Positions 26,670-39,611 are shown, numbered from the stretch's first letter. The stretch is 64,000 nucleotides of DNA from Alphaproteobacteria bacterium (GCA_030739735.1 JASLYQ010000006.1:41786-105785), one strand, 5' to 3'. Translations and numbers: made by a program. The notes: a model not told the origin generated them from the sequence alone.

Positions 26670-27707
26670 TTAGAGGCTCAGCGGTGCTAGGGCCAAGGCC
26701 TTCTCGCGGGCCCGTTGGCGGTCCTTGTTCGACAACGGGATCAAGCCCTTGTCGGCCAGGTAGCCGTCCTCGCTCCAAGCCCGCTCCGCGGTGAACTCCT
26801 CGACATATTCGACGATGCCCGGGATGACGCCAACATGGGCATCCTTGACGTAAAAGAACAGTGATCGCGATATAGGATAGTAGCCGTCGGAGATTGCCTT
26901 GAAGGTGGGCTCAATATTGCCGACAAGGCTGCCTTGCACTCGATCGGTATTCTGATGGAGAAAGCTGAAGCCGAACAAACCGAAGATATCCGGATTAGCG
27001 ATTAGCTTCTGAATGATGAGCATATCATTCTCACCGGCCTCGACATAGGCACCGTCCTCGCGGATGCCGTGGCAGATCCCTTTGTAGCGGTTCTTGTCTT
27101 TCGCCCTAAGTATCTTGATCCCCGCAAATGTCTTACAGCCGCGTTCCAGAGCCAGTTCGGCAAAGGCGTCGCGCGTGCCAGAGGTTGGTGGCGGACCGAG
27201 CACCTCGATGGCGACGTTTGGCAGGGACGGGTCAATCTCACTCCAGGTCTGGTGTGGGTTCGCTATGAGTTCGCTACCGTCCTTGTTCGCTGGGACATCT
27301 TTGGCCAGGGCAAGAAACAGTTGTCGCAAGGTGATCGACATCAGCGCCGACTCCTTGGAGTTTGCCAGCACGATGCCATCATAGCCGATCATCACTTCGG
27401 TAATATCGGCCACGCCGTTTTTGGCGCAAAGATCCACCTCAGACTGTTTGATACGTCGCGAGGCGTTGGTGAGGTCCGGGTGCTCTACGCCGAGGCCGGC
27501 GCAAAACAGCTTCAAGCCGGCGCCCGAGCCTGTGCTCTCGACCACTGGTGTCTTGAAATTGCTGCTGTTGCCGAACCGCTCGGCTACCGTAGTCGCAAAG
27601 GGGAACACGGTCGAGGAGCCGACAATACGGATCTGGTAGCGGGCGTCGGCGGCAGTGGACGCAACCATGGTTGCAACAGCCACGAGAGCGAAAAACTTGA
27701 GGGACAC
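26670..27707 (-). CDS. pstS: Periplasmic phosphate-binding protein PstS
   Basis: The substrate-binding component of the Pst importer. A signal peptide (KFFALVAVATMVASTAADA) precedes YQIRIVGSSTVFPFATTVAERF, and the phosphate-contact motif appears as ESTGSGAGLKLFC. The later GTRDAFAELALERGC and SRSLFFYVKDAH are typical of the alphaproteobacterial form. The mature protein would be about 320 residues. A Pho box lies roughly 85-125 bp upstream, so expression should rise under phosphate limitation. Confidence 0.95.
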   Translation of the reverse strand: MSLKFFALVAVATMVASTAADARYQIRIVGSSTVFPFATTVAERFGNSSNFKTPVVESTGSGAGLKLFCAGLGVEHPDLTNASRRIKQSEVDLCAKNGVADITEVMIGYDGIVLANSKESALMSITLRQLFLALAKDVPANKDGSELIANPHQTWSEIDPSLPNVAIEVLGPPPTSGTRDAFAELALERGCKTFAGIKILRAKDKNRYKGICHGIREDGAYVEAGENDMLIIQKLIANPDIFGLFGFSFLHQNTDRVQGSLVGNIEPTFKAISDGYYPISRSLFFYVKDAHVGVIPGIVEYVEEFTAERAWSEDGYLADKGLIPLSNKDRQRAREKALALAPLSL

Positions 27708-27791
27708 CGTCCAATCTCCTTTAGGTGGTACGCCCGTTTTCGGAGTCTGCGAATTCGGGACGAAGCGCGCACCTCACCTTATGGATGCCAA

Positions 27792-27831
27792 GCACCAGAC
27801 GTATGACAGAAAGATGATAGTTTTATTTCAG
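27792..27831 (-). promoter_or_regulatory. Pho box upstream of pstS
   Basis: Read on the minus strand, 7-mers CTGAAAT (27831-27825), CTATCAT (27820-27814), CTGTCAT (27809-27803) and CTGGTGC (27798-27792) are each separated by 4 bp. This is the 11-bp period of the PhoB operator (consensus CTGTCAT repeats). A possible -10, CATAAG, lies at 27783-27778. The first unit overlaps the phoR stop codon. Confidence 0.8.
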
Positions 27832-29210
27832 TCGCCGGGAGAATCGTCGCTACTGCAATCGAGGCAGACTGAGAAGCGACTGCCGACTCCTGGCGTGCTC
27901 TCGATTCGCAAGGCGCCGCGGTGGCGGGCGACGATATGTTTGACAATCGCGAGACCCAGGCCTGTGCCGCCCAACTGGCGCGAGCGCGCCTTGTCAACAC
28001 GGTAGAATCGTTCGGTCAGGCGCGAAATATGTTCCGCGGGAATTCCCTGGCCACTGTCACTCACGCTGATCACCACTGCGCTGTCGCGTGGGCGCCAATC
28101 CTCCCCGGCATCGGTGGCCTTGGCGTGCCTTGCTTCGATGCACACCGTAGTATTTTCGCTGCCGTATTTGATCGCGTTGTCGATAAGGTTCTCGAAGACC
28201 TGCTGCAATTCTTCCTCGTCGGCGGCAACTTGCACCAACCCGTCGGCGATCCGCAGATCGAGTGTTACGCCTCTGCTATGCGCCTTCAGGGTCAGCGCCG
28301 ATGACGCTAGTTTGAGTATCTCGCCGACGTCTGTCCGGTCCTGCGGCAGGCGATGCTCGGCCATCTCGATTCGTGACAGGCCCAGGAGATCGTCGACCAG
28401 ACCGCGGATACGATCAGAGTGCTCGCGGATCATGACTAGAAACTGATGGCGGTCGCCCTCGGGAATCGGCTCAAACAGGGTATTAACGGAACCGATGATG
28501 GTGGTGAGCGGTGTGCGGATCTCGTGGCTGGCATTGGCCACAAAATCCGCGCGTAGGCGATGCACGCGCTCAAGCTCGCTGACGTCGTGCAGGGCGAGCG
28601 CCACGGCACTGCCGCGAGGTACCGCCCTTTCCATGATTTGCAGGTGGCCGAGGAAGTGGCGCGGCGGATCATTCCCGAACTCAAACGAGAATTCCGCCAC
28701 CGGCTCGCCGGCGAAGACGCGGTCGGCAGCAGCCATCACTGCCGGCACGCGCAGGATCGCGGCAAGGCTGCGTCCGTTTAGGTCTTCGCCCAATAGGGCC
28801 TCCGCCGCGGCATTGGCGTGGACCACGGTGCGACCGGCATCGAGCAGCACGAGCGGGTCCGCGACCGCATCGAGCATACCGATCGCGCCGCGTTCCGACT
28901 CGGCTGTGCGTGCGTCCAGCGCCTCCCAGGTGCGTGCTAGCTGCGCAAGTGCCGTAGACAGACGGTCCCCCGCTCCGGTCCACCAGAGCTGTGGTGGCTT
29001 CCCTACCTCGCCGCGCACAAGTCGCTCCAGATGTTTCGCGAGGGCGTTAGTGCCGCGTAGCGCCGGCATGGCCACCAGACCAAGGCCTATAGTGCTGGCC
29101 GCGAACATGATAAAAGCCTGGTGCATCACCAAGGCGCCGGCGGCGGTAGCCAGCATTAGAACCAGCGCGGTCGGGAAAGCGAGTACGGCAAGCAGCGTTA
29201 GGGTGCGCAC
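27828..29210 (-). CDS. phoR: Phosphate regulon sensor histidine kinase PhoR
   Basis: A 460-residue membrane kinase. Two N-terminal membrane helices span about residues 5-50, then a PAS domain (GMLDAVADPLVLLDAGRTVVHANAAAEALLG), the phosphoacceptor segment DFVANASHEIRTPLTTIIG and the ATPase boxes LQQVFENLIDNAIKYG, VSVSDSGQGIP and GGTGLGLAIVKHI. It phosphorylates PhoB when phosphate is scarce. It is the first gene of the phosphate cluster, 27 bp after maeB, and its 3' end contains part of the pstS Pho box. Confidence 0.95.
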   Translation of the reverse strand: MRTLTLLAVLAFPTALVLMLATAAGALVMHQAFIMFAASTIGLGLVAMPALRGTNALAKHLERLVRGEVGKPPQLWWTGAGDRLSTALAQLARTWEALDARTAESERGAIGMLDAVADPLVLLDAGRTVVHANAAAEALLGEDLNGRSLAAILRVPAVMAAADRVFAGEPVAEFSFEFGNDPPRHFLGHLQIMERAVPRGSAVALALHDVSELERVHRLRADFVANASHEIRTPLTTIIGSVNTLFEPIPEGDRHQFLVMIREHSDRIRGLVDDLLGLSRIEMAEHRLPQDRTDVGEILKLASSALTLKAHSRGVTLDLRIADGLVQVAADEEELQQVFENLIDNAIKYGSENTTVCIEARHAKATDAGEDWRPRDSAVVISVSDSGQGIPAEHISRLTERFYRVDKARSRQLGGTGLGLAIVKHIVARHRGALRIESTPGVGSRFSVCLDCSSDDSPGD

Positions 29211-29237
29211 CGAAATTCCTTTCCTTGTTGACCCCTC

Positions 29238-31529
<2,292 letters not shown>

Positions 31530-31599
31530 GAGAGGCTTAGTCCCTGACTGGACAGTGAGAATATCTGCGCGCTCAATTTAGAGCCCTTTCCCGGCTATT

Positions 31600-31611
31600 G
31601 GAACCGGTTCC
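31600..31611. promoter_or_regulatory. 12-bp palindrome between maeB and mutS
   Basis: A perfect inverted repeat GGAACCGGTTCC lies in the 141-bp gap between the divergent maeB and mutS genes, 71 bp before the maeB ATG and 60 bp before the mutS ATG. A second 8-bp palindrome (CTCTAGAG) follows about 17 bp later. Operator function is only a guess from position and symmetry. Confidence 0.3.
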
Positions 31612-31670
31612 TTATGCGCGAAAGGCGCTCTAGAGTGCACCCCGGGCGACAACGGTACGGGCGATATCTC

Positions 31671-34325
31671 ATGGCGGCGAAAACGGAGACGAGCGGCAAG
31701 GTTGCCAAGCCGACGCCGATGATGGCGCAGTATTTGGAGATCAAGCGCCAGCACCCTGGCGCCTTGCTGTTCTACCGCATGGGCGACTTCTACGAGATGT
31801 TCTTCGACGACGCGGTGGCAGCCGCCACGGCGCTCGACATCACACTGACGCGGCGCGGTAAGCACGATGGCGCCGATATCCCCATGTGCGGCGTTCCAGT
31901 GCATAGCCACGAGGGCTATCTCGAACGGCTCATCCGGGCCGGCTTCAAGGTCGCCATCTGCGAGCAGACCGAAGACCCGGCTGTTGCGCGCAAGCGCGGC
32001 GGCAAGGCTCTGGTGGCTCGCGACGTGGTGCGTCTGGTGACGCCGGGCACGCTGACCGAGGACAGCTTGCTCAAAGCCCGGGCCCACAACCATCTAGCTG
32101 CGGTGGCGCGGGCCGGCGGCAATCTCGGCTTGGCTTGGCTCGACATGTCGACTGGCGATTTCACCGTAGCGCAACCTGGCTTGGGTGAGTTGCCGGCGTT
32201 GCTTGTGCAAGTGGACCCGGGCGAACTATTGGTTCCTGAGCCGCTCGTGGAGGAGCCGTATCTCGCCGAGTATGGATCGCTGCTCACGCCACTCGTCGCC
32301 TCGAGCTTCGCGTCGACTGCCGGCGAACGTCGGCTGTGCGAGACCTATGGCGTGGCATCGCTGGAAGCGTTCGGCAGCTTCAGCCGTGCCGAGATCGGTG
32401 CTGCCGGCGCTGTCATCGACTATGTGCTGTTGACCCAGAAGGGACGCTTGCCAAGGCTGGCCCGGCCAAAGTGCCAGGAGGCCCAGGCCGTGATGGCGAT
32501 TGATGGTGCCACGCGGCGGAATCTCGAAGTGCTGGAAGCGAGTGGTGGCGGTCGGCGCGGCTCGCTGCTCGGCGTGGTCGACCGCACTGCCACAGGCGCC
32601 GGCGGCCGCTTGCTGGCAGCACGGTTGGCGGCACCGCTCACCGACATTGCCGGGATCGGCCGCCGGCTCGACATGGTGCAGGCCTTGGTCGAGGCTTCGG
32701 GATTGCGCGGTAAGTTGGGTGGGGCACTGGCCAGCTGCCCGGATATTGAGCGTCCGCTCGGCCGTCTCTCCCTTGAGCGCGGCGGGCCACGCGATCTCGC
32801 CGCCATACGCGATGGCTTGGAATGCGCCATCGCCTTGCGCCACTTGCTTCATGAGGACGTGGGCGACCTTACTCCGCTACCGGAGGACCTAGTGGCGGCT
32901 GCAACGGCACTTGGCGAGCATAATTTGCTGATCGGTCGCCTGGGCCAGGCCCTTGCCGCGGACCTGCCACTGCTAACACGAGACGGCAACTTTATTGCCG
33001 CAGGCTATACCGCTGTTCTCGATGAGCAGCGCACTCTGCGAGATGAAAGCCGGCGCCTGATCACGGCCCTACAGGCGCGCTATCGCGACGAGACAGGTAT
33101 TGGCACACTCAAGATACGTCACAATAATGTGCTCGGCTATTTTATCGAGGTGGGGACCAATCACAGAGAGCCCTTGCTCGGCGATGAGCGTTTTGTGCAT
33201 CGCCAGAGCATGGCGAGCGCCGTGCGCTTCACCTCCGGAGAGCTTGCCGATCTCGATGACAAAATCGCCCGCGCCGGCGAACGCGCGCTGGCCCTTGAGC
33301 TGGAGTTATTCGAGGACTTGCGCCATGAAGTGAGCTCGCAGGCGAACCAGATTGCTGCTGCGGCACGCGCTATCGCCGAAATCGATGTTGCAACCGCGTT
33401 GGCGGAGGTGGCCGTGGCACGAGACTACTGCCGGCCCCACGTCGATGACAGCCTTGCCTTCCATATCGACAACGGTCGCCACTCGGTGGTGGAGGCGATC
33501 TTGGGCGAGGGAGATACGGCAACTTTTATCGCGAACGATTGTGATCTAGGGGAAGATGGTCGACTGTGGCTTTTGAGCGGACCAAACATGGCCGGAAAGA
33601 GCACGTTTCTGCGTCAAAATGCGCTTATCGCTCTTCTTGCTCAGGCTGGCTCGTTCGTTCCGGCTTCCGCGGCGCATATCGGTGTCGTCGATCGGCTCTT
33701 CAGCCGGGTCGGTGCATCGGACGACCTGGCGCGCGGCCGCTCTACCTTCATGGTCGAGATGATAGAGACCGCAGCCATCCTCAACCAGGCGGGCGAGCGA
33801 GCGTTGGTCATCCTCGATGAGATTGGCCGCGGCACCGCGACCTATGATGGCTTGTCTATCGCCTGGGCCACCATCGAGCATCTGCATGATAACAATGCCT
33901 GCCGCGGCCTCTTCGCGACCCATTACCACGAGCTGACTAATCTTTCGGTTCGTCTTGACTGGCTTTCCTGCCACACCATGCGGGCGCGCGAATGGGAAGG
34001 CGAGGTTGTCTTCCTCTACGAAGTCGGTCCAGGTGCGGCCGATCGCTCCTACGGCATTCACGTTGCTCGCTTGGCCGGGCTGCCCGAGCCTGTGGTGGCA
34101 CGGGCGCGCGACGTGCTGGCGCTTCTGGAAAGCGATGAAACCCGAAGCGCCGCGGCTAGGCTGGCGGATGAGCTCCCACTATTTGCTGCGAACCGGCCGC
34201 CCACGACAGCGCCACGATCGCCAGTGATGGAGGCGCTTGCCGGGCTCGAACTCGATGATCTCAGCCCGCGCCAGGCGTTGGAACTGCTCTACCACCTCAA
34301 GTCCCTGGTGGATGGCGAGGATTAG
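31671..34325 (+). CDS. mutS: DNA mismatch repair protein MutS
   Basis: MutS recognises mismatches and small loops. The 884-residue protein has the mismatch-contact [15 protein letters not shown] near its start, the core and clamp domains, Walker [14 protein letters not shown] near residue 636, the signature [20 protein letters not shown], Walker [17 protein letters not shown] and the switch FATHYHEL. I start at the ATG at 31671 ([10 protein letters not shown]) instead of 31614, since residues before it are not conserved. mutS-glnD-murJ is a common alphaproteobacterial order. Confidence 0.97.
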   Translation: MAAKTETSGKVAKPTPMMAQYLEIKRQHPGALLFYRMGDFYEMFFDDAVAAATALDITLTRRGKHDGADIPMCGVPVHSHEGYLERLIRAGFKVAICEQTEDPAVARKRGGKALVARDVVRLVTPGTLTEDSLLKARAHNHLAAVARAGGNLGLAWLDMSTGDFTVAQPGLGELPALLVQVDPGELLVPEPLVEEPYLAEYGSLLTPLVASSFASTAGERRLCETYGVASLEAFGSFSRAEIGAAGAVIDYVLLTQKGRLPRLARPKCQEAQAVMAIDGATRRNLEVLEASGGGRRGSLLGVVDRTATGAGGRLLAARLAAPLTDIAGIGRRLDMVQALVEASGLRGKLGGALASCPDIERPLGRLSLERGGPRDLAAIRDGLECAIALRHLLHEDVGDLTPLPEDLVAAATALGEHNLLIGRLGQALAADLPLLTRDGNFIAAGYTAVLDEQRTLRDESRRLITALQARYRDETGIGTLKIRHNNVLGYFIEVGTNHREPLLGDERFVHRQSMASAVRFTSGELADLDDKIARAGERALALELELFEDLRHEVSSQANQIAAAARAIAEIDVATALAEVAVARDYCRPHVDDSLAFHIDNGRHSVVEAILGEGDTATFIANDCDLGEDGRLWLLSGPNMAGKSTFLRQNALIALLAQAGSFVPASAAHIGVVDRLFSRVGASDDLARGRSTFMVEMIETAAILNQAGERALVILDEIGRGTATYDGLSIAWATIEHLHDNNACRGLFATHYHELTNLSVRLDWLSCHTMRAREWEGEVVFLYEVGPGAADRSYGIHVARLAGLPEPVVARARDVLALLESDETRSAAARLADELPLFAANRPPTTAPRSPVMEALAGLELDDLSPRQALELLYHLKSLVDGED

Positions 34326-34348
34326 TCTCGACTGGTATAAGGGGGCAG

Positions 34349-37105
34349 ATGCCGAGGCTTCGAAACAAGCGCGAAATTATCGATCATCAGGCCCTGGGCG
34401 CTGCGCTCAAGGCTGCGGCCGAGCGCGCCGATGTGCTAGCGCTGCTCAAACAGGCGCTGGAAGCGGGCCGCGCGGAGATCCGGCGCCGCTTCGAGGCGAG
34501 AGCCGACGGGCCGCTGGCCGCGACAGCCACGGCCTTTCTGGTCGACCAACTCATCGCCGACATTCACACCCATGTCGCCGATATTGTCTACCCGGAGCCC
34601 AACCCGACGGCAGCGGACCGCTTGGCGCTGGTCGCCGTGGGCGGTTACGGCCGCGGCGAGATGGCGCCCTATTCCGATATCGATCTGCTTTTTCTGCTGC
34701 CCTACAAGCAGACTCCGCGCGGGGAGCAGGTCGTAGAATACATGCTCTATCTGCTCTGGGACCTCGGGCTCAAGGTGGGTCAAGCCACCCGCTCGATCGA
34801 CGAGTGCATCGCGCGCGCTAATACTGATCTCACCATTCGGACAGCGATGCTCGAATCCCACTTCATCCACGGCGACCAACCGCTTTATCTTGAGCTACGT
34901 AAGCGCTTTGCCGAAGATGTCGTAAAAGGTTCCGGCCCCGCTTTCGTTGCTGCCAAGCTTGCGGAGCGCGACGAGCGCCATCAGCGCATGGGTGATTCCC
35001 GCTACGTAGTCGAGCCCAATATCAAGGAGGGCAAGGGGGGGCTGCGCGATCTGCACACGCTTTTCTGGATTGCCAAATATCTCTATGGCGTCGCCGATGT
35101 TGACGAGCTTGTGACGCGCGGCGTCCTCACCGCGGCCGAGCTACGCATGTTCCAGCGGGCGCACCGCTTTCTCTGGACCGTGCGCTGCTACATGCACTAC
35201 CTAATGAAACGGCCTGAGGAGCGCCTTACCTTTGACCTGCAGCCGGAACTGGCGGCGGTTATGCGCTACAGTCGTCGCGAAGGCAGCGAGACGGTCGAGC
35301 GCTTCATGAAGCACTACTATCTGCTCGCCAAGACCGTCGGCGACCTCACACGGATATTCTGCGCCGCCTTCGAAGCGGAGAATGCGCCGAAGCCACGGCA
35401 ATGGTTGTCGCACTTCGCGAGTCGCGCGCGCGATCTCGAAGGTTTTAGACTTGAGAATGGGCGTCTGTCGGTGCTCTCGAATGATGTTTTCGAGGTCGAG
35501 CCAGCGCGCATGATACGCCTCTTTCATCTCGCGCAGGCCCGCGATTTGGACATCCACCCACACGCCTTGATGCTGATCACCCGTAGCCTCTCGCGCATCG
35601 ATGCGAAGCTTCGTGCGAACAAAGAGACGAACCGGCTTTTTGTCGAGATTCTAACCTCCGAAAAGGATCCAGAGATCACGCTGAGGCGCATGAACGAGGC
35701 AGGCGTGCTGGGCCGTTTCATTCCTGCCTTCCGCCGCGTCGTGGCGCAAACACAGCATGACATGTACCATGTCTATACGGTCGACGAGCACACTATTTTT
35801 GCCATTGGCATTCTCTCTCGTATAGAGCTCGGAGAGCTTGGTGATGAGCTGCCGCTTGCCACCGAGATCGTGCATAAGGTGCTATCTCGCAAGGTTCTAT
35901 ATCTTGCTATCTTCCTGCACGATATTGGTAAGGGACGCGGCGGGAATCATTCTGAGATCGGTGCGCGGGTCGCACGAAAACTAGCACCGCGCCTTGGATA
36001 TACGGCAGAAGAGACGGAATCTGTAGCGTGGTTAGTTGAACATCATCTACTCTGCTCTATATCTGCATTCAACCGTGACATTTCAGATCCGAAGACGGTG
36101 GCTGACTTCATTGAGATCGTGCGCTCACCGGAACGATTGCGTATGCTTTTGGTGTTGACCGTGGCAGATATCCGTGCTGTCGGACCCAATGTCTGGAACG
36201 GCTGGAAGGGCCAATTGTTGCGTGGGCTCTACTACCGAGCCGAAGCTGCGATGACCGGCGGCGACTCTTTGGCCGACCAGGCTGATCGCCTGTCTATGGC
36301 ACAAGATGCTTTCCGAGATGCGGTCTCCGATTGGGCGCAAGAGGACGTACAGTCCTTCGTAGATCGCGCCTACCCCTCCTATTGGCTCAACTTCAATACC
36401 GAGGTGCACAAGCGCCACGCGGAGATGATTCGTGATGCCGATCGGGATGGTCAAACATTGGCGGTGAATACCCGGGTCGACAAGTTCCGCTCGGTCACTG
36501 AGGTCACGATATACGCGCCGGACCATCCTGGGCTGTTCGCGGGTGTAGCCGGTGCCATGACCGTTACCGGAGCATCGATCGTCGATGCGCGTATTTTCAC
36601 CACCACCGACGGCATGGTGCTCGACACGCTGTGGGTGCAAAGCGAGGCGGGCAAGGCCGTCGACCAGCCGGAACGGCTGTTGAAACTGGCGGGAACGGTC
36701 GAGATGACCTTGGCGGCCGACTTCAAGCCAGCCATCCGCCTCGAAGAGCGCGAGCGCAGTGATCGCGCTCATCGCACCGCCATCTTCAAGGTCCAACCTC
36801 GTGTTTTGGTCGACAACTCGGCCTCCGTGACGCACACCTTGCTGGAGGTCAATGCTCGCGATCGGGTTGGCCTGCTCTACGACATCAGCCGAGCCCTGAC
36901 TGAACTGCGCCTCTCGATCGGCAGTGCGCGCATCAACACCTATGGCGAGGTCGCGGTCGACGTTTTCTACGTCAAGGACGTCTTCGGCATGAAGATCCAC
37001 GACGAAGCGCGTATCGAGGCAATCCGGACTGGCCTGATCGAGGCCATCGACAGTGGCGAAGCGGTGGCGTGCGACGGCGGTTCCGCGGGCGTGGCCGCGG
37101 AATAG
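34349..37105 (+). CDS. glnD: Bifunctional PII uridylyltransferase / uridylyl-removing enzyme
   Basis: GlnD senses glutamine and modifies PII proteins. Its 918 residues hold a nucleotidyltransferase domain with VGGYGRGEMAPYSDIDLLF (about 97-115), the PII-UTase helical part (YVVEPNIKEGKGGLRDLHTLFW), an HD hydrolase domain with FLHDIGKGRGGNHSEIG (about 520-536), and two C-terminal ACT domains beginning APDHPGLFAGVAGAM and NARDRVGLLYDISRAL. All four parts are complete. It lies 23 bp after mutS and 11 bp before murJ. Confidence 0.97.
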   Translation: MPRLRNKREIIDHQALGAALKAAAERADVLALLKQALEAGRAEIRRRFEARADGPLAATATAFLVDQLIADIHTHVADIVYPEPNPTAADRLALVAVGGYGRGEMAPYSDIDLLFLLPYKQTPRGEQVVEYMLYLLWDLGLKVGQATRSIDECIARANTDLTIRTAMLESHFIHGDQPLYLELRKRFAEDVVKGSGPAFVAAKLAERDERHQRMGDSRYVVEPNIKEGKGGLRDLHTLFWIAKYLYGVADVDELVTRGVLTAAELRMFQRAHRFLWTVRCYMHYLMKRPEERLTFDLQPELAAVMRYSRREGSETVERFMKHYYLLAKTVGDLTRIFCAAFEAENAPKPRQWLSHFASRARDLEGFRLENGRLSVLSNDVFEVEPARMIRLFHLAQARDLDIHPHALMLITRSLSRIDAKLRANKETNRLFVEILTSEKDPEITLRRMNEAGVLGRFIPAFRRVVAQTQHDMYHVYTVDEHTIFAIGILSRIELGELGDELPLATEIVHKVLSRKVLYLAIFLHDIGKGRGGNHSEIGARVARKLAPRLGYTAEETESVAWLVEHHLLCSISAFNRDISDPKTVADFIEIVRSPERLRMLLVLTVADIRAVGPNVWNGWKGQLLRGLYYRAEAAMTGGDSLADQADRLSMAQDAFRDAVSDWAQEDVQSFVDRAYPSYWLNFNTEVHKRHAEMIRDADRDGQTLAVNTRVDKFRSVTEVTIYAPDHPGLFAGVAGAMTVTGASIVDARIFTTTDGMVLDTLWVQSEAGKAVDQPERLLKLAGTVEMTLAADFKPAIRLEERERSDRAHRTAIFKVQPRVLVDNSASVTHTLLEVNARDRVGLLYDISRALTELRLSIGSARINTYGEVAVDVFYVKDVFGMKIHDEARIEAIRTGLIEAIDSGEAVACDGGSAGVAAE

Positions 37106-37116
37106 CCCGATAGATC

Positions 37117-38658
37117 ATGGCGCTGCTTCGTTTTGCTGCGACGGTCGGCGGGTACACCTTGATTTCGCGCGTCCTAGGATTTCTGCGCGATATTCTAATC
37201 GCCCGGTACATTGGCGTCGGCCTTGTCGCGGACGCATTTTTTGTCGCCTTCAAACTGCCCAACCTGTTTCGCCGACTGTTCGCCGAGGGAGCCTTCAATC
37301 TCGCCTTCGTGCCTTTGTTCGCAGGCCGCATGGAAGCAGACGGCAAGCGGGCGGCACTCCGTTTCGCCGAGCAAGCTTTGGCAGTACTGTTTTGGGTCTT
37401 GGTGCTGTTTACGGTTGCGGCCGAGATCGCCATGCCATGGTTGTTACAGCTTTTTGCGCCCGGCTTTGTTGATGAGCCGGATAAGTATGCGCTAACCGTT
37501 CAGCTGGCGCGTCTGACCTTCCCCTATCTGTTGCTTATCTCTCTGGTTTCGCTACTCGGCGCTATGCTCAACAGCGTCGAGCGGTTCGCCGCCGCCGCGG
37601 CGGCGCCGATTCTACTAAATTTGTGTCTAATCGCCAGCTTGCTGTTTTTTGCCGAGCGCCTTGAGACGCCCGGGCACGCGTTGGCCTGGGCGGTCTCGGT
37701 CGCGGGCATGGCGCAGCTTTTATGGATGGCCTGGAACTGCCAGCGCGCCGGTCTCTTGCCAGCGCTGCGTATGCCGCGCCTCAGTCCAGATGTGCGGCGA
37801 CTGCTGGTGTTGATCGCGCCGGCGGCGCTTGGCGCCGGCGTGCAGCAGCTTAATCTGATTGTCGACATCATCATCGCCTCTCTTTTGCCGACAGGCTCGG
37901 TCTCCTACCTCTATTACGCCGACCGCATCGTGCAGCTACCGCTCGGGGTCGTCGGCGTGGCGATGGGAACTGTGCTGCTGCCGACCTTAAGTAGAGCTGT
38001 CGGCGCGGGCGATGAGGGTGTCGCCCACGAGCGCCAGAACCGGGCGCTGGAGTTTGCCCTGCTGCTGACCTTGCCGGCTGCCGCGGCGCTCGCGGTGATT
38101 GCGATGCCGGTGATCAGCGTCTTGTTCGAGCGCGGCGCCTTCACGGTGGCGGCAACCTCGGCGACGGCTGGAGCGCTTGCGGCCTACGCCTTGGGGCTAC
38201 CTGCCTTCGTGCTGGTGAAGGTGCTAGTGCCCGGCTACTTCGCCCGCCAGGACACGCGCACGCCGCTTGCCGTTGCCGCTGTTTGCCTGGTGGTGAATGT
38301 GGTGCTCAATCTGTTGCTCATGGGCCCGTTTGCCCATGTCGGCATCGCGCTCGCCAGCTCGCTCTCCTCCTGGCTCAACGCCGGGCTGCTTGCGGTCGGA
38401 TTATTTTTGCGCGGCCATTTGCGCTTTGATGCCCGCCTGCGTGCTCGCCTGCCCCGCATGTTGCTTGCAGCGGTGGCGATGGCGGCCCTGCTCTGGGTGG
38501 CCGCGACGGTACTGACACCCTGGTTGCAGATGGGGCTGGCCGTGGAGGTTGCGGTACTTGCCGCTCTGGTGGCGCTGGGGTTGGCTTGTTTCGGTCTTCT
38601 CGCGCATCTGCTCGGTGCCGCTCGCGCTGGCGAGCTGCGCGCTGCACTCAAGCGCTGA
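37117..38658 (+). CDS. murJ: Lipid II flippase MurJ
   Basis: A 513-residue MOP-superfamily flippase that moves lipid II across the inner membrane. The N-terminus has the MurJ signature FVAFKLPNLFRRLFAEGAFNLAFVPLFA, preceded by TLISRVLGFLRDILIARYIG. Around fourteen membrane helices follow, with the later GVVGVAMGTVLLPTLSRAV and LVKVLVPGYFARQDTRTPL. In related genomes trpS often follows; here two convergent membrane genes follow, the first overlapping by 11 bp. Confidence 0.96.
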   Translation: MALLRFAATVGGYTLISRVLGFLRDILIARYIGVGLVADAFFVAFKLPNLFRRLFAEGAFNLAFVPLFAGRMEADGKRAALRFAEQALAVLFWVLVLFTVAAEIAMPWLLQLFAPGFVDEPDKYALTVQLARLTFPYLLLISLVSLLGAMLNSVERFAAAAAAPILLNLCLIASLLFFAERLETPGHALAWAVSVAGMAQLLWMAWNCQRAGLLPALRMPRLSPDVRRLLVLIAPAALGAGVQQLNLIVDIIIASLLPTGSVSYLYYADRIVQLPLGVVGVAMGTVLLPTLSRAVGAGDEGVAHERQNRALEFALLLTLPAAAALAVIAMPVISVLFERGAFTVAATSATAGALAAYALGLPAFVLVKVLVPGYFARQDTRTPLAVAAVCLVVNVVLNLLLMGPFAHVGIALASSLSSWLNAGLLAVGLFLRGHLRFDARLRARLPRMLLAAVAMAALLWVAATVLTPWLQMGLAVEVAVLAALVALGLACFGLLAHLLGAARAGELRAALKR

Positions 38659-39610
38659 TGCGGTTGCGCCTGGCCTGCTCGTAGACCGCAGCGAAAGTCG
38701 CTCCGGCGACGATGATGACGACGATATTCACAGCCAGGTTCAGGGCTAGAATCAAAACCATCATGGGCGCCGCACTGGCGATGCCGGCCAGGATCGTCTG
38801 GATCATTTCCATGATAAATACTAGCGCCATGAAAGCCATAAACAGGGCGATAAACACGGCGAAGACTCGCCACCAGTCGAGTTGCAGCACGGCCCGCCAG
38901 CTCGCCGCCATCGCCGAGAGCGCACCAAGGCCGCTTTCCATAATGATGAACGGGGTCAGGCAAAAGCCGACCGCAATGACGATGCCCGGTACTACCAGCA
39001 TCATCAGGCCCGCGACGACGCTGATGAGGTAAAGCACGGCAAAGCCCGCCAAGGCGCCGGCGCGCCGAAACCCGAGATACAGCATTCCCGTATGCACAGG
39101 CTGGCCGCGGATCAGCGCCAGCATGAAGGCGCATAATCCGCCATAGAAGATCGCCATGGTTATGCCTAAGGTCAGCCCAAGTGACATCATGGCGATTTGA
39201 CCTTCGCCAGACTGTAGGTACCTCAGCAGGTCGTCGGTTTCACGGCCGATGCTGAGGAGCAGAAAGAGCGGCATGAACACTAGCACTGGCAAGACATTGT
39301 AAAGTATCGAGACAACAATTGTTGGCTGTGGCGCCTTACGATAAGCAGTAAAGCCAATTGTCAACGCTGCGGTGATATCGAGCGCGATCGTCGCGCGCGG
39401 CGACACTGGGACAGGCGCAACAGATATATCGTCAAAGAGATGCGCCAGCGCCGGCACACTGGCGGCCGGCACCCAGTCATTCATACCTGCCTGCCAGACC
39501 AGCGTCCTGCCGTCGATCTCACCGCGCGCCGCCATCTCCGCAAGGGCCTCGGTGCTGTGCGGCCCCCGGGGCTCGTCGTCGAGAAGAACGTGGTAGGGCA
39601 TCGCAGGCAT
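38648..39610 (-). CDS. GYF_2-domain multi-pass membrane protein (paralogue 1)
   Basis: A 320-residue protein. Residues 1-55 form a GYF_2 domain: YHVLLDDEPRGPHSTEALAEMAARGEIDGRTLVWQAGMNDW, with the conserved Gly-Pro and W-W pair. About six hydrophobic helices follow (for example VVAGLMMLVVPGIVIAVGFCLTPFIIM), with the PGI--A----PF pattern of DUF-type YckC/YIP-like membrane domains. It is a tandem paralogue of the next gene: domain order, the QLDWWRVF segment and length agree. Function is unknown; GYF_2 domains bind proline-rich partners. Confidence 0.75.
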   Translation of the reverse strand: MPAMPYHVLLDDEPRGPHSTEALAEMAARGEIDGRTLVWQAGMNDWVPAASVPALAHLFDDISVAPVPVSPRATIALDITAALTIGFTAYRKAPQPTIVVSILYNVLPVLVFMPLFLLLSIGRETDDLLRYLQSGEGQIAMMSLGLTLGITMAIFYGGLCAFMLALIRGQPVHTGMLYLGFRRAGALAGFAVLYLISVVAGLMMLVVPGIVIAVGFCLTPFIIMESGLGALSAMAASWRAVLQLDWWRVFAVFIALFMAFMALVFIMEMIQTILAGIASAAPMMVLILALNLAVNIVVIIVAGATFAAVYEQARRNRISA

Positions 39611-39611
39611 G

